Shown here: one piece after another, positions 56,001-63,804 of the stretch
How positions within the stretch are numbered: the stretch's first letter is position 1
Layout of the letters: each line of letters begins with the position of its first letter
Source: Branchiostoma floridae
Taxonomy: Eukaryota; Chordata; Leptocardii; Amphioxiformes; Branchiostomatidae
Direction: 5' to 3'
Length of the DNA: 64,000 nt
NCBI RefSeq assembly: GCF_000003815.2
Contig: NC_049986.1
Coordinates: 9,260,167-9,324,166 of the forward strand
Program-made: the position numbers and the translations under genes
Notes under the pieces: model-generated
The model's database searches: none
The model's input: the letters and a program-made list of their open reading frames with translations, nothing else
What the model was told of the DNA's origin: nothing

Positions 56001-59000
56001 TTTTCAAAAACAATATTTTAAGTCGTAATACATGTATTTTCAAAAGATTTCAATTTGAAACTACCGTCTATAGACACGATATCCCTAAATACCATGTTTC
56101 TAAAAAGCAACGAATATAGGTTATCACTTGGAGAAAGGGAAACTACCGTTATGTATGGTCTATATACTTTCAGTTAACGTTCAGATCGCGCTCAGAAACC
56201 AATCTTAGTAAAGTTTTTAACCTTGCTTAAAGCATGTACAATGTAGGGAAGGGATTGTTTCCAAACGATTTTGTCCGTGGCCTTTGCTCTGAATCAATGA
56301 ATTCTTCAACCGTACTTCTCATTGCAAACAAACGTTCATCAATACTACAGAGGAAGTTTGACTCTCCAGAAATCGTTAAGAAGACAACCACGTTCGAACA
56401 CGATCCTTTTTATAGACAGTACGCTACCGATTCTGTAAAACTTTGCGCATTTTCGCGATCGTCATCTAATATAACTATCGGAAAGAACTGCCACGTGTAA
56501 CGTTAGGTTGGATACAAAAGCTTTTAAGCGCGACAAAAACCGCTTGAGGCAATTCTGTTCCAGCAAAAACACGATAAGCATATCTAAAGGAGACTGAAGC
56601 CTACTTAGCAGGTGAATACTCGCTTCAAAGATCGATCTAACGCCTACAGAATGTTGGAGACATTTTCATAGCGGCACTGACCGCAGCCAAACGGAAAACC
56701 GCAGTGTCGGAACAAGTAGCGTACCGACTAGGATGAGGACGATTTGTTTTGCCCACAACTATTCAACTGTCGGCAACCTTTGAGAAAAAAATGGACTGCG
56801 TATTTAGTAAGACGGGGAACGATTATTTGGGCCGTACTGATATTTATTAATCTATTATGGTATCTAAAAATGAATTTCGATAATGCAAAATCTTAAATGC
56901 GCTGTAATGACATGTATTTCCAGGCATTTTAATAAAGATTCGTTGATCTTTATAAAAATTAGGTGATTATGATAAAATTCAATTACAAGAAGTTACATTT
57001 GTTCCGATCCATGAAAGTTGTTTGGAAAGCTTTTGTAACGTCATAAACGACGTCTTTCAAATTTATTCATTTTCCTTCATTTTTTTTCTAAACGATGCTA
57101 GACACGGCAAATCGAGAAAAAAAAACTATTTGGAGATTTCCGTCAAACGCTGAAGACAAAATTATTTATTCATGAAGCAATTTTTGGACTTACCTGAATC
57201 AATTTTGGACTTGCCTCATTAAGTAAATGCACATGTTCATGGCGCCTAAGCCAGTCATTGCTGTTAAAAAATGCCAACGACATCATTTGATTTATCTTTG
57301 ATTAGCAAATGTTGACGTCAGTTGTGTGTAGATACTATCCTGTCTGTCAAAATATCATTGTAAGGCTAGTTCACCTTTATCCATGGGGTAACCTATATCT
57401 GTTGTTTTGAAAAACAGCTTATTTAGGGATATCAAGTGTGCAGACTGTGGCTTTAAACTGCAATTTATTTTTCTTTTAGAATATGGCAATTTGAAACCAC
57501 CTTCTGTTGACTTGATATCACTAAACAATTTATGTTATGTTACCCCAAGGATAAAGGTGAAATAGCATTGCAGCAATCGGTCCATATGCATCACCACTTA
57601 AAATTGTCACTCTTATAGTATCCTGAAAAACAAAATGGAATCAAAAGACTAAACTTTTGGGTGGAATGTTTTTACAAGTTGTTTTTCGAAAATGAAAAAA
57701 AGGCAAATTCAGCACACTTGCTGTCCAGAAAGTAAATATAATGTTAAATCATGTCATTTTAGCAATTAAGCCTTATGCTTCATGACACTTTACTTTAAAT
57801 TTACTTTGTACACTGGCAAAAAACTAAATTTATATATATATTGCAGTGAAATATTCACCTTGGCAAGAATTTTAAAATGATATAGTTGTAGATGTCGTTT
57901 GAAATGCTATGACCTTTGAACAAACAAGTAATTCTATTTCTGCAGCCGTATGGCATTGAATATATAGACATTTCAATTACTTGATTGAGACAGACATAGA
58001 TATGGTGCAGACATACTTAATTGCATTTGGGAACGCAACATTCTTGGATTGGAGCTTGTTAATGTTAATGGAAGAAGAAAAAGCCTTTTGTGCTCAAATG
58101 AGACAAAATTGAAATGGCAAGAAACTTTTTTGCAATCATTTTGAAAGATGCATTTCTTGATAGTTGTCTACATAAATATACATTTTGTGTATTTTTATGT
58201 CTATTTAAGAGTGCCTTTTGGAGTTTATCATATAGTGTAATGTGAAAAAATGTGCATCTTTGAATTCATTTTGTCACATTGCACCTGTCTTTTCCTTTTC
58301 AAGAAGTAATAGTAAACATATCAGATCATTCAGATGCTGATTACGTTATCAACTACTTAAATGATTCATATCCATCTTTTTCTATGAGTGATTTAAAAGC
58401 TTCTTCTCTGTTTTCCACCTCCCCCTACGCTGTTTTCTAACATTCCCTCGTAACAGTGTTTTGGCACTCTCTGTAACTTACTTTGATCAACCCGCCTTCC
58501 GAGCCCTGCGTGGGCTGCGGCCTTTAACAATGCTATATAGGATAGAAAGTAAGTCCGCGGTTGTTCACTGACAAGTTAGTTGAGTTGGAACAGCGGTCAT
58601 GTACTTTTCAGTAACAAAATAGTTGTTCTAACAAGCTGTCCTAAACTAAATGCTGTAACAGCTGTCACTCCTATTCTCCTATCCAAATTGACCCAAAAAT
58701 AACCAAGGTTTTTCATCTGTACATTGCAAATGTACAGTGTGTTGGTTTTCAACCCCCTCCCACTCATATAACTGTGCACAACACTATCTTGGACTGAAAC
58801 GACATTAACAAAAGTTTCAAGCTGTCCACCCCTCCTGTTGTGGGATTTTAGTATGCCCGATGATGTCATCATAACACCAGACTGTGCTGGTATTTCTACA
58901 GCAACCCAGTTGCTACTACATAACGCATTTTGCAAAAAAAAATAATGAAAATGTATAGTATAACACGCCGCAAGGGATCTGTGACATTGATGGAAGACCT

Positions 59001-60457
59001 GTCAATCATAATCGGTTTCAGAACGGAAGTCAAATTGCAATTTTACCCACTAATAGATATTTCATTGGATCAACAAGATCAACACTTCACATGTAGGAAA
59101 AGTCACAGTATAACTCTAGGGAAATAAAAGATAACACGTTAAAAGTTTATCCAAAAATATGGGCCGATTACGACTACTGAGAAATGGAGACGCAATGTGT
59201 TCCAAGTACTTTGAAAGTAATTAGAAAGAAGTGGAAGATCTAGAGACACAACATCCCCAAGAGCCCTCTATCAAGCCTACTAAAAAGCTTCATGCGTCCC
59301 AGGGGCTGATTTTTGGTGGTTTGCCAGCATTTTAATTTGTGGCTTTGCCATTAATCTCATACAAAGATGGCTAATACACAATCAGGTAGTACATGTTGTG
59401 GGCCCGAGGCCAAATCGATGGGTGTAATGACTCCTAAAATGTACATTGGTGGTTTTGGGCTGTCAGGTCTCCATATCAATGCTATAAGCCAGTTCAGAGA
59501 TTAAATTGCGTAAGAAAAGGGAAATGCACTGTGGGTAATTTGTCAAGCTTGAAGGCCCCTAACTTGTAAGCAGTTCTTGTCTATAACCATGCTCGATATA
59601 TGTGTAGATATGTACCTGTTTTGTGTATGTCTTAGGGCCCTTCAACTTTGACATAATCAAAATTGTATCAATCATCAGAAATATATACTTTAAGTCTTAC
59701 AGTAAAAAATAATCAATTTGACAAAAATATTACATCACCTCAATCTTCAAAAGGCCCCCCCCCCCAAATATGTGTTTGCGTTAAAAAAATTGCTTCATTG
59801 TAGAATAATGTAATGTCAACTCTCATAATTCCACCAGATACCTTAAGACCGCCACATGAAATAAATTGGTGTAATCAAGGCTGTCTTTGGAACGTTTTGA
59901 ACACCTGGATATCTGAAGTACAATGTATGTGCATACCTAGAGGTTATTAATAAGTCTGCAGATCTTTTTAAATTCACCATTTTTTTCTATCTCTGTAAAA
60001 CAGAAGGTATCATTTTGTTGTGTCTGTCTGTCTTGTTTCCGCAACCTAGGCACGTTGGAGAAACAGACAGGAAGTTAGGTCAAAGGTCACAGAAATTGCA
60101 GTATGGGAGCCAGCAGGAAGATGCAACCACAGAATCAGTGTAAAATTAACAATGATGAATAAACTTAGAAATACAAAAAAGTATAGAGATATGAAGTCTT
60201 GAAAATCTTGTTTTTCATGTTGAGGTCTTGAGGCTACCTAGTGGAATTATGAGAGTTGATGTTTGATTTGTTTGTGATGCACTAACAAGCATGAACCTTA
60301 CCCGCATCCTTTTGTTTATTTTTTATCTCTCCCGGCAACCATCTGAAAAACCCGCACAGCCTCATGTCTACCTTTGTCCAAAGTAACAATGTCGATTTGC
60401 GCACCCTTCGAGCCGTGAGGGTGTTACGACCACTCAAGTTGGTGGCAGGAATACCAA
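31947..60457 (+). CDS. CACNA1 (Cav2): Cav2-type voltage-gated calcium channel alpha1 subunit, 5' part of gene
   Basis: Pore-forming subunit of presynaptic P/Q-, N- or R-type channels, a plasma-membrane protein that opens on depolarisation. The conserved exons give MASFSASG...[12 protein letters not shown]...[10 protein letters not shown]...RITEW, then IS1, IS2-IS3 and IS3-IS4. The cytoplasmic RARTMxxYNPIP and NRSLF motifs distinguish Cav2 from Cav1 and Cav3. Exon lengths of 106 nt (exon 2), 140 nt (exon 3) and 92 nt (exon 4a) equal those I recall for human CACNA1A. Exons 2 and 4 each occur in two versions. Upstream exons 31947-32077 and 32480-32631 join in phase and add about 95 residues. Everything from the end of IS4 onward lies beyond the window. 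Ortholog of the single invertebrate Cav2, hence no A/B/E letter. Confidence 0.93.
32078..32479 (+). other. Cav2 intron
   Basis: A 402-base intron, GTAAGT to TTTCTTCAG. Nothing else recognised in it. Confidence 0.7.
32480..32631 (+). CDS. CACNA1 (Cav2): Cav2 N-terminal extension, exon 2 of 2
   Basis: Acceptor TTTCTTCAG, donor GTAAGT. It encodes [40 protein letters not shown] and [10 protein letters not shown], then GA. The two leftover bases are completed to Glu by the G before the ATG at 36137, so the frame runs directly into MASFSASG. Low-complexity, Ser/Thr/Arg-rich, likely disordered. Family unknown. Confidence 0.72.
32811..33208. mobile_element. TIR element (MITE), about 398 bp
   Basis: Left end ATACACCTTTCTCACGCGGC then GGCCATGGTAGATC; right end GATCTATCATGGCCGCCGCG then TGAGAAAGGTGTAT. 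The inverted repeats extend about 58 bp with few mismatches, to GTTTGCCTCATT at the inner edge. The AT-rich centre has no transposase. Confidence 0.75.
35836..35885. promoter_or_regulatory. Possible internal promoter: GC-rich patch with two CCAAT boxes
   Basis: CGCCATTGGTCCGCGGGGCG and GCTCCGATTGGCCAG hold two inverted CCAAT boxes in a GC-rich context, 250-300 bases before the exon whose ATG aligns with the vertebrate Cav2 start. It could drive a short isoform, but the acceptor before that ATG shows that splicing from upstream also occurs or did occur. Confidence 0.25.
36045..36090 (-). repeat. tRNA-like SINE fragment (box B)
   Basis: The reverse strand reads GGTTCCGGGTTCGAATCTCA then CGACCCCATGG. 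GGGTTCGAATC is a good polymerase III box B. It lies 46 bases upstream of the exon 1 acceptor, paralleling the fragment at 31843-31905. Confidence 0.45.
36136..36369 (+). CDS. CACNA1 (Cav2): Cav2 conserved N-terminal exon (exon 1)
   Basis: A strong acceptor, GTGTTTTCTATCCAG, precedes G then ATG at 36137. It encodes [60 protein letters not shown] and [17 protein letters not shown] plus GG. The Met aligns with the vertebrate Cav2 start (MARFG...). The downstream boundary is not GT: the exon ends at GG before ATATCCTT, a perfect U12-type donor. That placement keeps the conserved KITEW-x-PFEY junction intact. Confidence 0.93.
36370..36377 (+). promoter_or_regulatory. U12-type (minor spliceosome) 5' splice site, AT-AC class
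   Basis: ATATCCTT matches the U12 AT-AC donor consensus exactly. Both possible acceptors (46586 and 47183) end in AC with a U12 branch site 15 bases upstream. Minor-class introns at conserved positions are known in vertebrate voltage-gated sodium and calcium channel genes. Confidence 0.88.
39365..39385 (+). promoter_or_regulatory. RE1/NRSE-like site
   Basis: TTCAGCACCTTGGACAATAC matches the vertebrate RE1 consensus at TTCAGCACC and GGACA with the standard two-base spacer; the final GCGCC is not conserved. RE1 silences neuronal genes through REST. Whether this organism has REST is unknown to me. Confidence 0.4.
39535..39753. mobile_element. Foldback MITE (family B), copy 7
   Basis: The best-preserved copy: GTTAGTTCACCTTTATCCGC and GGGGTAACCTATATCCGCTG at the left, GGTTACCCTACGGATAAAGG and TGAACTAGCGTTA at the right, GGGATATCAAGTCG facing GACTTGATTTCCC inside. 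Confidence 0.85.
41776..42035 (+). repeat. 134-bp direct tandem duplication
   Basis: CGTATCGGGTGTT begins units at 41776 and 41910. Shared blocks are AATCCCCTTGTG, TTTCCACATAGAAG, ATGTTCTATCTATTACTTAA and GTATTTTCTTTGT. About 90% identical by eye. Non-coding. Confidence 0.8.
43499..43670. mobile_element. Foldback MITE (family B), copy 8
   Basis: GGTTTACCTTTATTCGCGGG to GATTAAAGGTGGACTAGCGG; the inner arms are shorter than in copy 7. It is degenerate. Confidence 0.75.
44748..44761 (+). promoter_or_regulatory. RFX X-box motif
   Basis: GTTGCCATGACAAC fits the RFX X-box (GTNRCC, 0-3 bases, RGYAAC) with one mismatch. RFX factors act in ciliated and neural cells. Function here is inference. Confidence 0.35.
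46047..46125 (+). repeat. Structured retroelement tail
   Basis: GTTAACCAG and CTGGTTGAC can pair around CTGAAGA, an AGAC/GTCT stem and TGAAAAA, followed by GTGAATAAAG. The motif order resembles the arms of the palindrome at 14305-14451. It may be a Penelope-like element end; not certain. Confidence 0.4.
46564..46586 (+). promoter_or_regulatory. U12 branch site and AC acceptor of exon 2a
   Basis: The branch site TTCCTTGAC (46564-46572) fits TTCCTTRAY. The acceptor CTCAC ends at 46586, 15 bases after the branch A. This spacing is typical of U12 introns. Confidence 0.85.
46587..46692 (+). CDS. CACNA1 (Cav2): Cav2 exon 2a (IS1, alternative version)
   Basis: 106 nt encoding (G)[19 protein letters not shown] and [16 protein letters not shown], then the U2 donor GTGAGT. 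It contains membrane segment IS1. It matches human [20 protein letters not shown] and is 25/35 identical to exon 2b. It opens phase 2 and closes on a codon boundary, so including both 2a and 2b would break the frame. Confidence 0.92.
46693..47183 (+). other. Spacer between exons 2a and 2b
   Basis: 491 bases with a GT donor at its left edge (U2 class) and a U12-type AC acceptor at its right edge, so it should not be removable as an intron. No other coding sequence. Confidence 0.75.
47161..47183 (+). promoter_or_regulatory. U12 branch site and AC acceptor of exon 2b
   Basis: The same TTCCTTGAC branch site (47161-47169) and an AC acceptor 15 bases after the branch A (TCCCTCCTCTCTAC). Here no AG lies at the position where copy 2a has one, so only the U12 reading gives the conserved protein junction. 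Confidence 0.87.
47184..47289 (+). CDS. CACNA1 (Cav2): Cav2 exon 2b (IS1, alternative version)
   Basis: 106 nt encoding (G)[19 protein letters not shown] and [16 protein letters not shown], donor GTAAGT. Closer than 2a to the human exon in its C-terminal part (DDKTPMSERL). Same phases as 2a. The donor is stronger than that of 2a. Confidence 0.93.
47973..48160. mobile_element. Foldback MITE (family B), copy 9
   Basis: GCTAGTTCACGAGATAATCT to CGCGGATAAAGGTGAACAAG, with TTGAAACCACTGTTCGTCGA inside. A few bases near the left end are deleted. Confidence 0.75.
49646..49676. promoter_or_regulatory. Inverted pair of YY1-like sites
   Basis: AAAATGGCGG and CCGCCATTTT face each other across 11 bases, a perfect 10-bp inverted repeat. 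Each matches the YY1 core AAAATGGCGG. Binding is inference. Confidence 0.35.
51925..52005 (+). mobile_element. LINE 3' tail
   Basis: GGGTATGAATGTACAATAAA then GGTCTTCATTCATTAATTCA: a poly(A)-type signal and CATT tail typical of a 5'-truncated non-LTR element. It runs directly into the CACT microsatellite. Confidence 0.6.
52019..52315 (+). repeat. CACT tetranucleotide microsatellite, about 300 bp
   Basis: CACTCACTCACTCACTCACT with periodic CCCACTCACT variants and degenerate edges. The apparent LTHSLTHS open frame is a by-product. Confidence 0.95.
52478..52896 (+). mobile_element. hAT-type MITE (family A), copy 3, perfect target duplication
   Basis: TAGGGTGGGTACCGGTACAG to ACGGTACTTACCCTTA. 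Flanked by identical 8-bp TTTGGTAA (52470-52477 and 52897-52904), which establishes both element ends and the hAT-type 8-bp duplication. 419 bp, no transposase. Confidence 0.9.
53323..53930 (+). repeat. Direct repeat of about 60 bp flanking a MITE
   Basis: Copies at about 53323-53384 and 53860-53930 share AAATCCCGG, AAACTT, TTCT and TTTTACTTGATCA in order. They bracket the hAT-type MITE at 53385-53828. Confidence 0.6.
53385..53828 (+). mobile_element. hAT-type MITE (family A), copy 4
   Basis: TAGAGGCGGATACCTAAACA to GTACCAGTTCCCACCCCTA, with the family's AGGTCC...CTGATCTGGACG, GGTCCAT and TCAGGTCCG blocks. No clear 8-bp duplication; the flanks instead carry the longer direct repeat. Confidence 0.75.
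55635..55774 (+). CDS. CACNA1 (Cav2): Cav2 exon 3 (IS2-IS3)
   Basis: Acceptor TCCTCTTCCTAG, donor GTAAGT, 140 nt. It encodes [40 protein letters not shown] and FVVVVTG. It holds IS2 with its acidic F-C-V-E-A residue and the start of IS3 (N-I-M-D-F). Human: [20 protein letters not shown]...NGWNVMDFVVVLTG. It opens phase 0, compatible with exons 2a and 2b, and closes phase 2 (GG), compatible with 4a and 4b. Confidence 0.96.
55806..56150. mobile_element. Foldback MITE (family B), copy 10, internally duplicated
   Basis: A degenerate element in which the left-arm block (CTTTATCTACGGG, CCTA, ATATCC, then GTAATACATGTATTTTCAAA) occurs twice in tandem, about 165 bases apart, before a single right arm ending GGGAAACTACCGTT. 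Confidence 0.7.
57364..57567. mobile_element. Foldback MITE (family B), copy 11
   Basis: GCTAGTTCACCTTTATCCAT to CAAGGATAAAGGTGAAATAG, with GGGATATCAAGTG facing CTTGATATCAC. The right arm lacks the AACAACGGATATA block. Confidence 0.75.
58457..58548 (+). CDS. CACNA1 (Cav2): Cav2 exon 4a (IS3-IS4, low-charge version)
   Basis: Acceptor CCCTCGTAACAG, donor GTAAGT, 92 nt. It encodes (G)[19 protein letters not shown] and [11 protein letters not shown], plus A. It aligns without gaps to human [30 protein letters not shown]. The S4 keeps three of the five regularly spaced charges; the first Arg is Pro and the fifth position (Lys) is Thr, with an extra Arg near the end. Phases equal those of 4b, so either may follow exon 3. 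Confidence 0.85.
58549..60359 (+). other. Spacer between exons 4a and 4b
   Basis: 1811 bases. Holds a TIR element (59531-59655), a C10 run near 59756 and AT-rich DNA. No third exon 4 version was found. Confidence 0.7.
59531..59655. mobile_element. MITE family D
   Basis: GTGGGTAATTTGTCAAGCTT then GAAGGCCCCTAA at the left; TTAGGGCCCTTCAACTTTGA CA at the right, inverted. A fragment of the same family lies at 29125-29175. Confidence 0.6.
60360..60457 (+). CDS. CACNA1 (Cav2): Cav2 exon 4b (IS3-IS4, canonical version)
   Basis: Acceptor ACCCGCACAG, donor GTAAGT, 98 nt. It encodes (G)[19 protein letters not shown] and [13 protein letters not shown], plus A. The S4 array R-x2-R-x2-R-x2-R-x2-K is complete and identical to human apart from one residue (VAG for VSG). 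The S3-S4 linker is two residues longer than in 4a. The purine-rich stretch before the acceptor is a weak pyrimidine tract, which may leave it open to regulation. Confidence 0.94.
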
Positions 60458-62149
60458 GTAAGTACATGTTCGTTCTTCAATTGTCTCAGGTATTTTGTCT
60501 AGTCTTAAGATACTTATGACTCTGTTAACTTCCTGAAACTATGTAACGATTATTAACAAGTTACAGACTAAGCAGCTCATGATGCTATTCCAATATCATA
60601 CCGGTATCTTACTTGTCTTGGATTATTTATGAGAAATTCGATAACCAACAATTGGTGTGGCCATATGATACATTGCAGTAGAATACGCCCAACATGTGGA
60701 AATATAAATCATGTTTGTAATATTATATCAATTTGCAGTACAGGAAGATGGGGTATTTTTTTTATTCATTCTACAAGTTTAATAATGAGTTATGTCTGAT
60801 ATACATTAAGGTAATGTTACCATAAATTAAGGCTGTTTTGTATAGAACACAAGAATTATGCTTAGTATGATATATCAAATATGTGAATTATGAGGTCCTC
60901 TAGCCTAGGCATCCTCATTCCAAATATTAGCTCATCAGGACGTAGAAGACCAAAATATACATTTTTGGTCTGAAAATAGCAAAAAATGCCAGAAAATTGA
61001 TTCTGCATGGGCAGCGATGTTTTGATTGTTTAGAATAAATTCAACAACATGTGTGGCCAAATCATTGCTTTTACACAAAGTTGAACATGGTTTACAGATT
61101 ATCAAGGACACCACTGTACTTAAGCTGAAACTTTTATGCCAGAATAAAGAGTTATGCAAATCTATAGCCATTTCCTATCCTTGATAGCATCCAATTTAAT
61201 TTTGTAAAAATAGCATTTTTAATTTCTCCCATAAAAAAATCAAATAGTATTGCTAGTTTGTATGGACATGCCATTAGATTGATTGAGTTGTCTTAATTAT
61301 TGGATTATGCTGTGATTGATGTACAATGTACCTGCCAAATATTGTTTGCTGCGGGGTACTAGAATGGATTTGCTGCACATCAGAAAGTTTGTCTATCATT
61401 TCCAGTAACTTACACATTTGGAATACAAAATATGGAACATGAAACCATAATTTAGCCATAATTTTCTAAAAGGTGTGCTACATAGAAAAAACTCAATTTG
61501 AATTATGTTGATATTGTTTGGAAAATTACACCATCAAAATGTATCCTAAGATTATAGTCAAATGTGTAAAATCTTACATCTAACTTTTTAGACGCTTTGA
61601 GAATACAAAAATGATCACAGATGTCAACTATGACTAACAACTTGGTACTATGATGATGCACCAATTGCAAATTTATGACTTACATTAATTTTTCCCTTCC
61701 TGAAACAATTGTAGAACCATTAGTACATCTAAATCATGAGGCCCAAGAGAAAGTGTGGAAGTTGATGCCTTGAAAAGTTAAATAGGCATTTCCCAAATCA
61801 CACATTTAAGAGATGAATGATCGTGGCACAGATAGCTTTTATCAATGCCAGAGACCCTGTATGATTCATCAGTAATAAGGGACTGGAAAAAGATATTTCT
61901 TAGGGATTAAACATTGTCAACTGCCATTTCATGGTTCTTACATGCAGTTTATCTTCAGGGCTGTTTCTAAGAAAAAAAGTTGCCCGGATGTTGTACCCTT
62001 GAGCAAGCCTTAGGCACTTAATGACTATTTCCTCTCTTAACTTAGGTTAAAAGTAGCCCATAGGTTTGGTTAGGAACTTCCTCTCAGATGTGACATAAAG
62101 CCGGATGTTCTGTGTTAGACTTTGAGGAATGCCACACCTCGAGCATGTT

Positions 62150-62290
62150 TATTAAAAGATCCTACCACACTTACAGAAAGGAGTAGAGGTCCATCCTGAT
62201 GTAAGTGGATCAAACCTTACTGTCAGCTTTTGTGTAGCTGCTTGTACTTTCAGTACAAAACCAAATTGTGTTATGCTTAAAGGCAATTTT
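62150..62290 (+). repeat. Dispersed repeat shared with 12005-12135
   Basis: TAAGTGGATCAAACCTTACT, GCTGCTTGTAC and GTGTTATGCTTAA match the copy at 12.0 kb in order. Class unresolved. Confidence 0.55.
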
Positions 62291-63280
62291 ACTTGTTTTG
62301 CAAACAAAACACAAAGGAATGTTCAGTTTCAAAATCAAAAGAAAGGTGATGCCACAGAAGTGGAAATAGAAATAGAAATGGAAACTTAATACATATTTAA
62401 TATATTATAATTTTGCAAAATTTTAAAGCAGATGATTCAAACTATGTTCAAAATAATTCCATATTGATACATATATATTATAATTAATTTTATATTCAAT
62501 ATAATAATTCCAAATTCATTTCCATATTCTCATCAAAATTGGATGATCTTCTAAAAAATCTTTTTCTACCTGCAGGCCCCTCAGTTTTCCCAAAATATGT
62601 CCCAAATCTTATTCCCAGAAACAAGGGCCTGGCATTACCCCAATACGTGCATGTACACGTACTTGTACTTAGGCGATGCTAATTTCCGCTAATGCTTCAG
62701 ATATCTCCGACATCAAAGTGTACGGTAGCTACTAAATCCTTGGGGAAACTGTGCCATCAGGCAATTAAGGACCCTCATCCCCGCCTTGGTGCCAATTTTT
62801 ATCAGCCCCGCGGGGGTCGAACATAAACATTACGGTGGATCAAACCGTACGCCCAGAGCTGCGCCTAGGGAGCGATCTATTCCACGGGTATGCCAACTGG
62901 AATGATAAAATCCTCGGGTGGGAGCGTCCCCAGGGACGGTGTGGTATCACCGGCTGCTGACCCATAATGAGATGGTATTAGTCATAGGGATTAACTTATT
63001 GATCGCAAAGAAAATTACAACTTTGTGCTTTTGTTGTGGTCACAGTGTATAATGATATATTTATTTCCTCCATATTCTAACAATAATTTTATAACACTAA
63101 GTGTCTTTGCCAAAAGTAAGTGTCTGTGCCATTATGCATTTCACTTTGAAGTTCTAAAGAAAATCAGTACCTAGCCTCAGGCAACTTTTTCAAAAGGCAC
63201 ATCTTATCATTTTGTATTCATATATTTTCAGATGTATGATGAGTGTTGATAAGAAATTGTCTACTCAAAAATGTTACTGA

Positions 63281-63320
63281 TTTTGAGAGAGAAAGATAGA
63301 GAGAGAGAAAAAGAGAGAGG
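63281..63320 (+). repeat. GA-rich microsatellite
   Basis: GAGAGAGAAAGATAGAGAGA followed by GAGAAAAAGAGAGAGG; simple sequence. Confidence 0.85.
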
Positions 63321-63722
63321 TATTTCAATATGTAACATTTAGTGGTAGACAGAAACTGAACTAGCATGGAAATATGGTATGGACATAATGCAGTACCTGT
63401 TGTATTGATTCTGGCTTGGAGAAAAATGAATATGGTTGTGGAGTTGGCACCAGCAAAGAGAATCAATAATCACTCTTGGTCTGTAGGAACCATGGCATTG
63501 TAACATTGGCAGCACTGCAAAGAAACATAGATTCATTGATATAGCAGGCTGTATGTTTGTCTTAATGCTTTGCATTATTCCACTATCAAAATAGGAGTCC
63601 ATTTTCCCTAGCGAGTGTCGTAAACAATCTTTTGCTGTCAGGGGCTGTTTGGACCTCCGCCGTACTTCCTCAAGAGCAGCTAACTTCACAGAATCATTCA
63701 AAAATTTGAATTTCCAGAACAA

Positions 63723-63804
63723 CCAATAGGAGCTCAGGGCTCTTTATCACTATGAAAATTAGTCCAATAGGGGCTCAAGATTCTCTATCACTATGGAAAC
63801 CAGT
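63723..63804 (+). repeat. 41-bp direct tandem duplication
   Basis: CCAATAGGAGCTCAGGGCTC and CCAATAGGGGCTCAAGATTC begin two units 41 bases apart, both continuing T(T/C)TATCACTATG(A/G)AAA. Non-coding. Confidence 0.85.

Larger units (their letters stand above)
55775..58456 (+). other. Cav2 intron 3
   Basis: Holds two foldback MITE insertions (55806 and 57364) and a CRE at 57313-57320. The remainder is AT-rich with no exon seen. Confidence 0.7.

Noticed and set aside
63339-63722. 127-codon minus-strand frame with a charged N-terminus
   Set aside because: Looks partly protein-like, but no family recognised, no splice context resolved, and adjacent sequence is tandem repeat; too weak to list as a gene.
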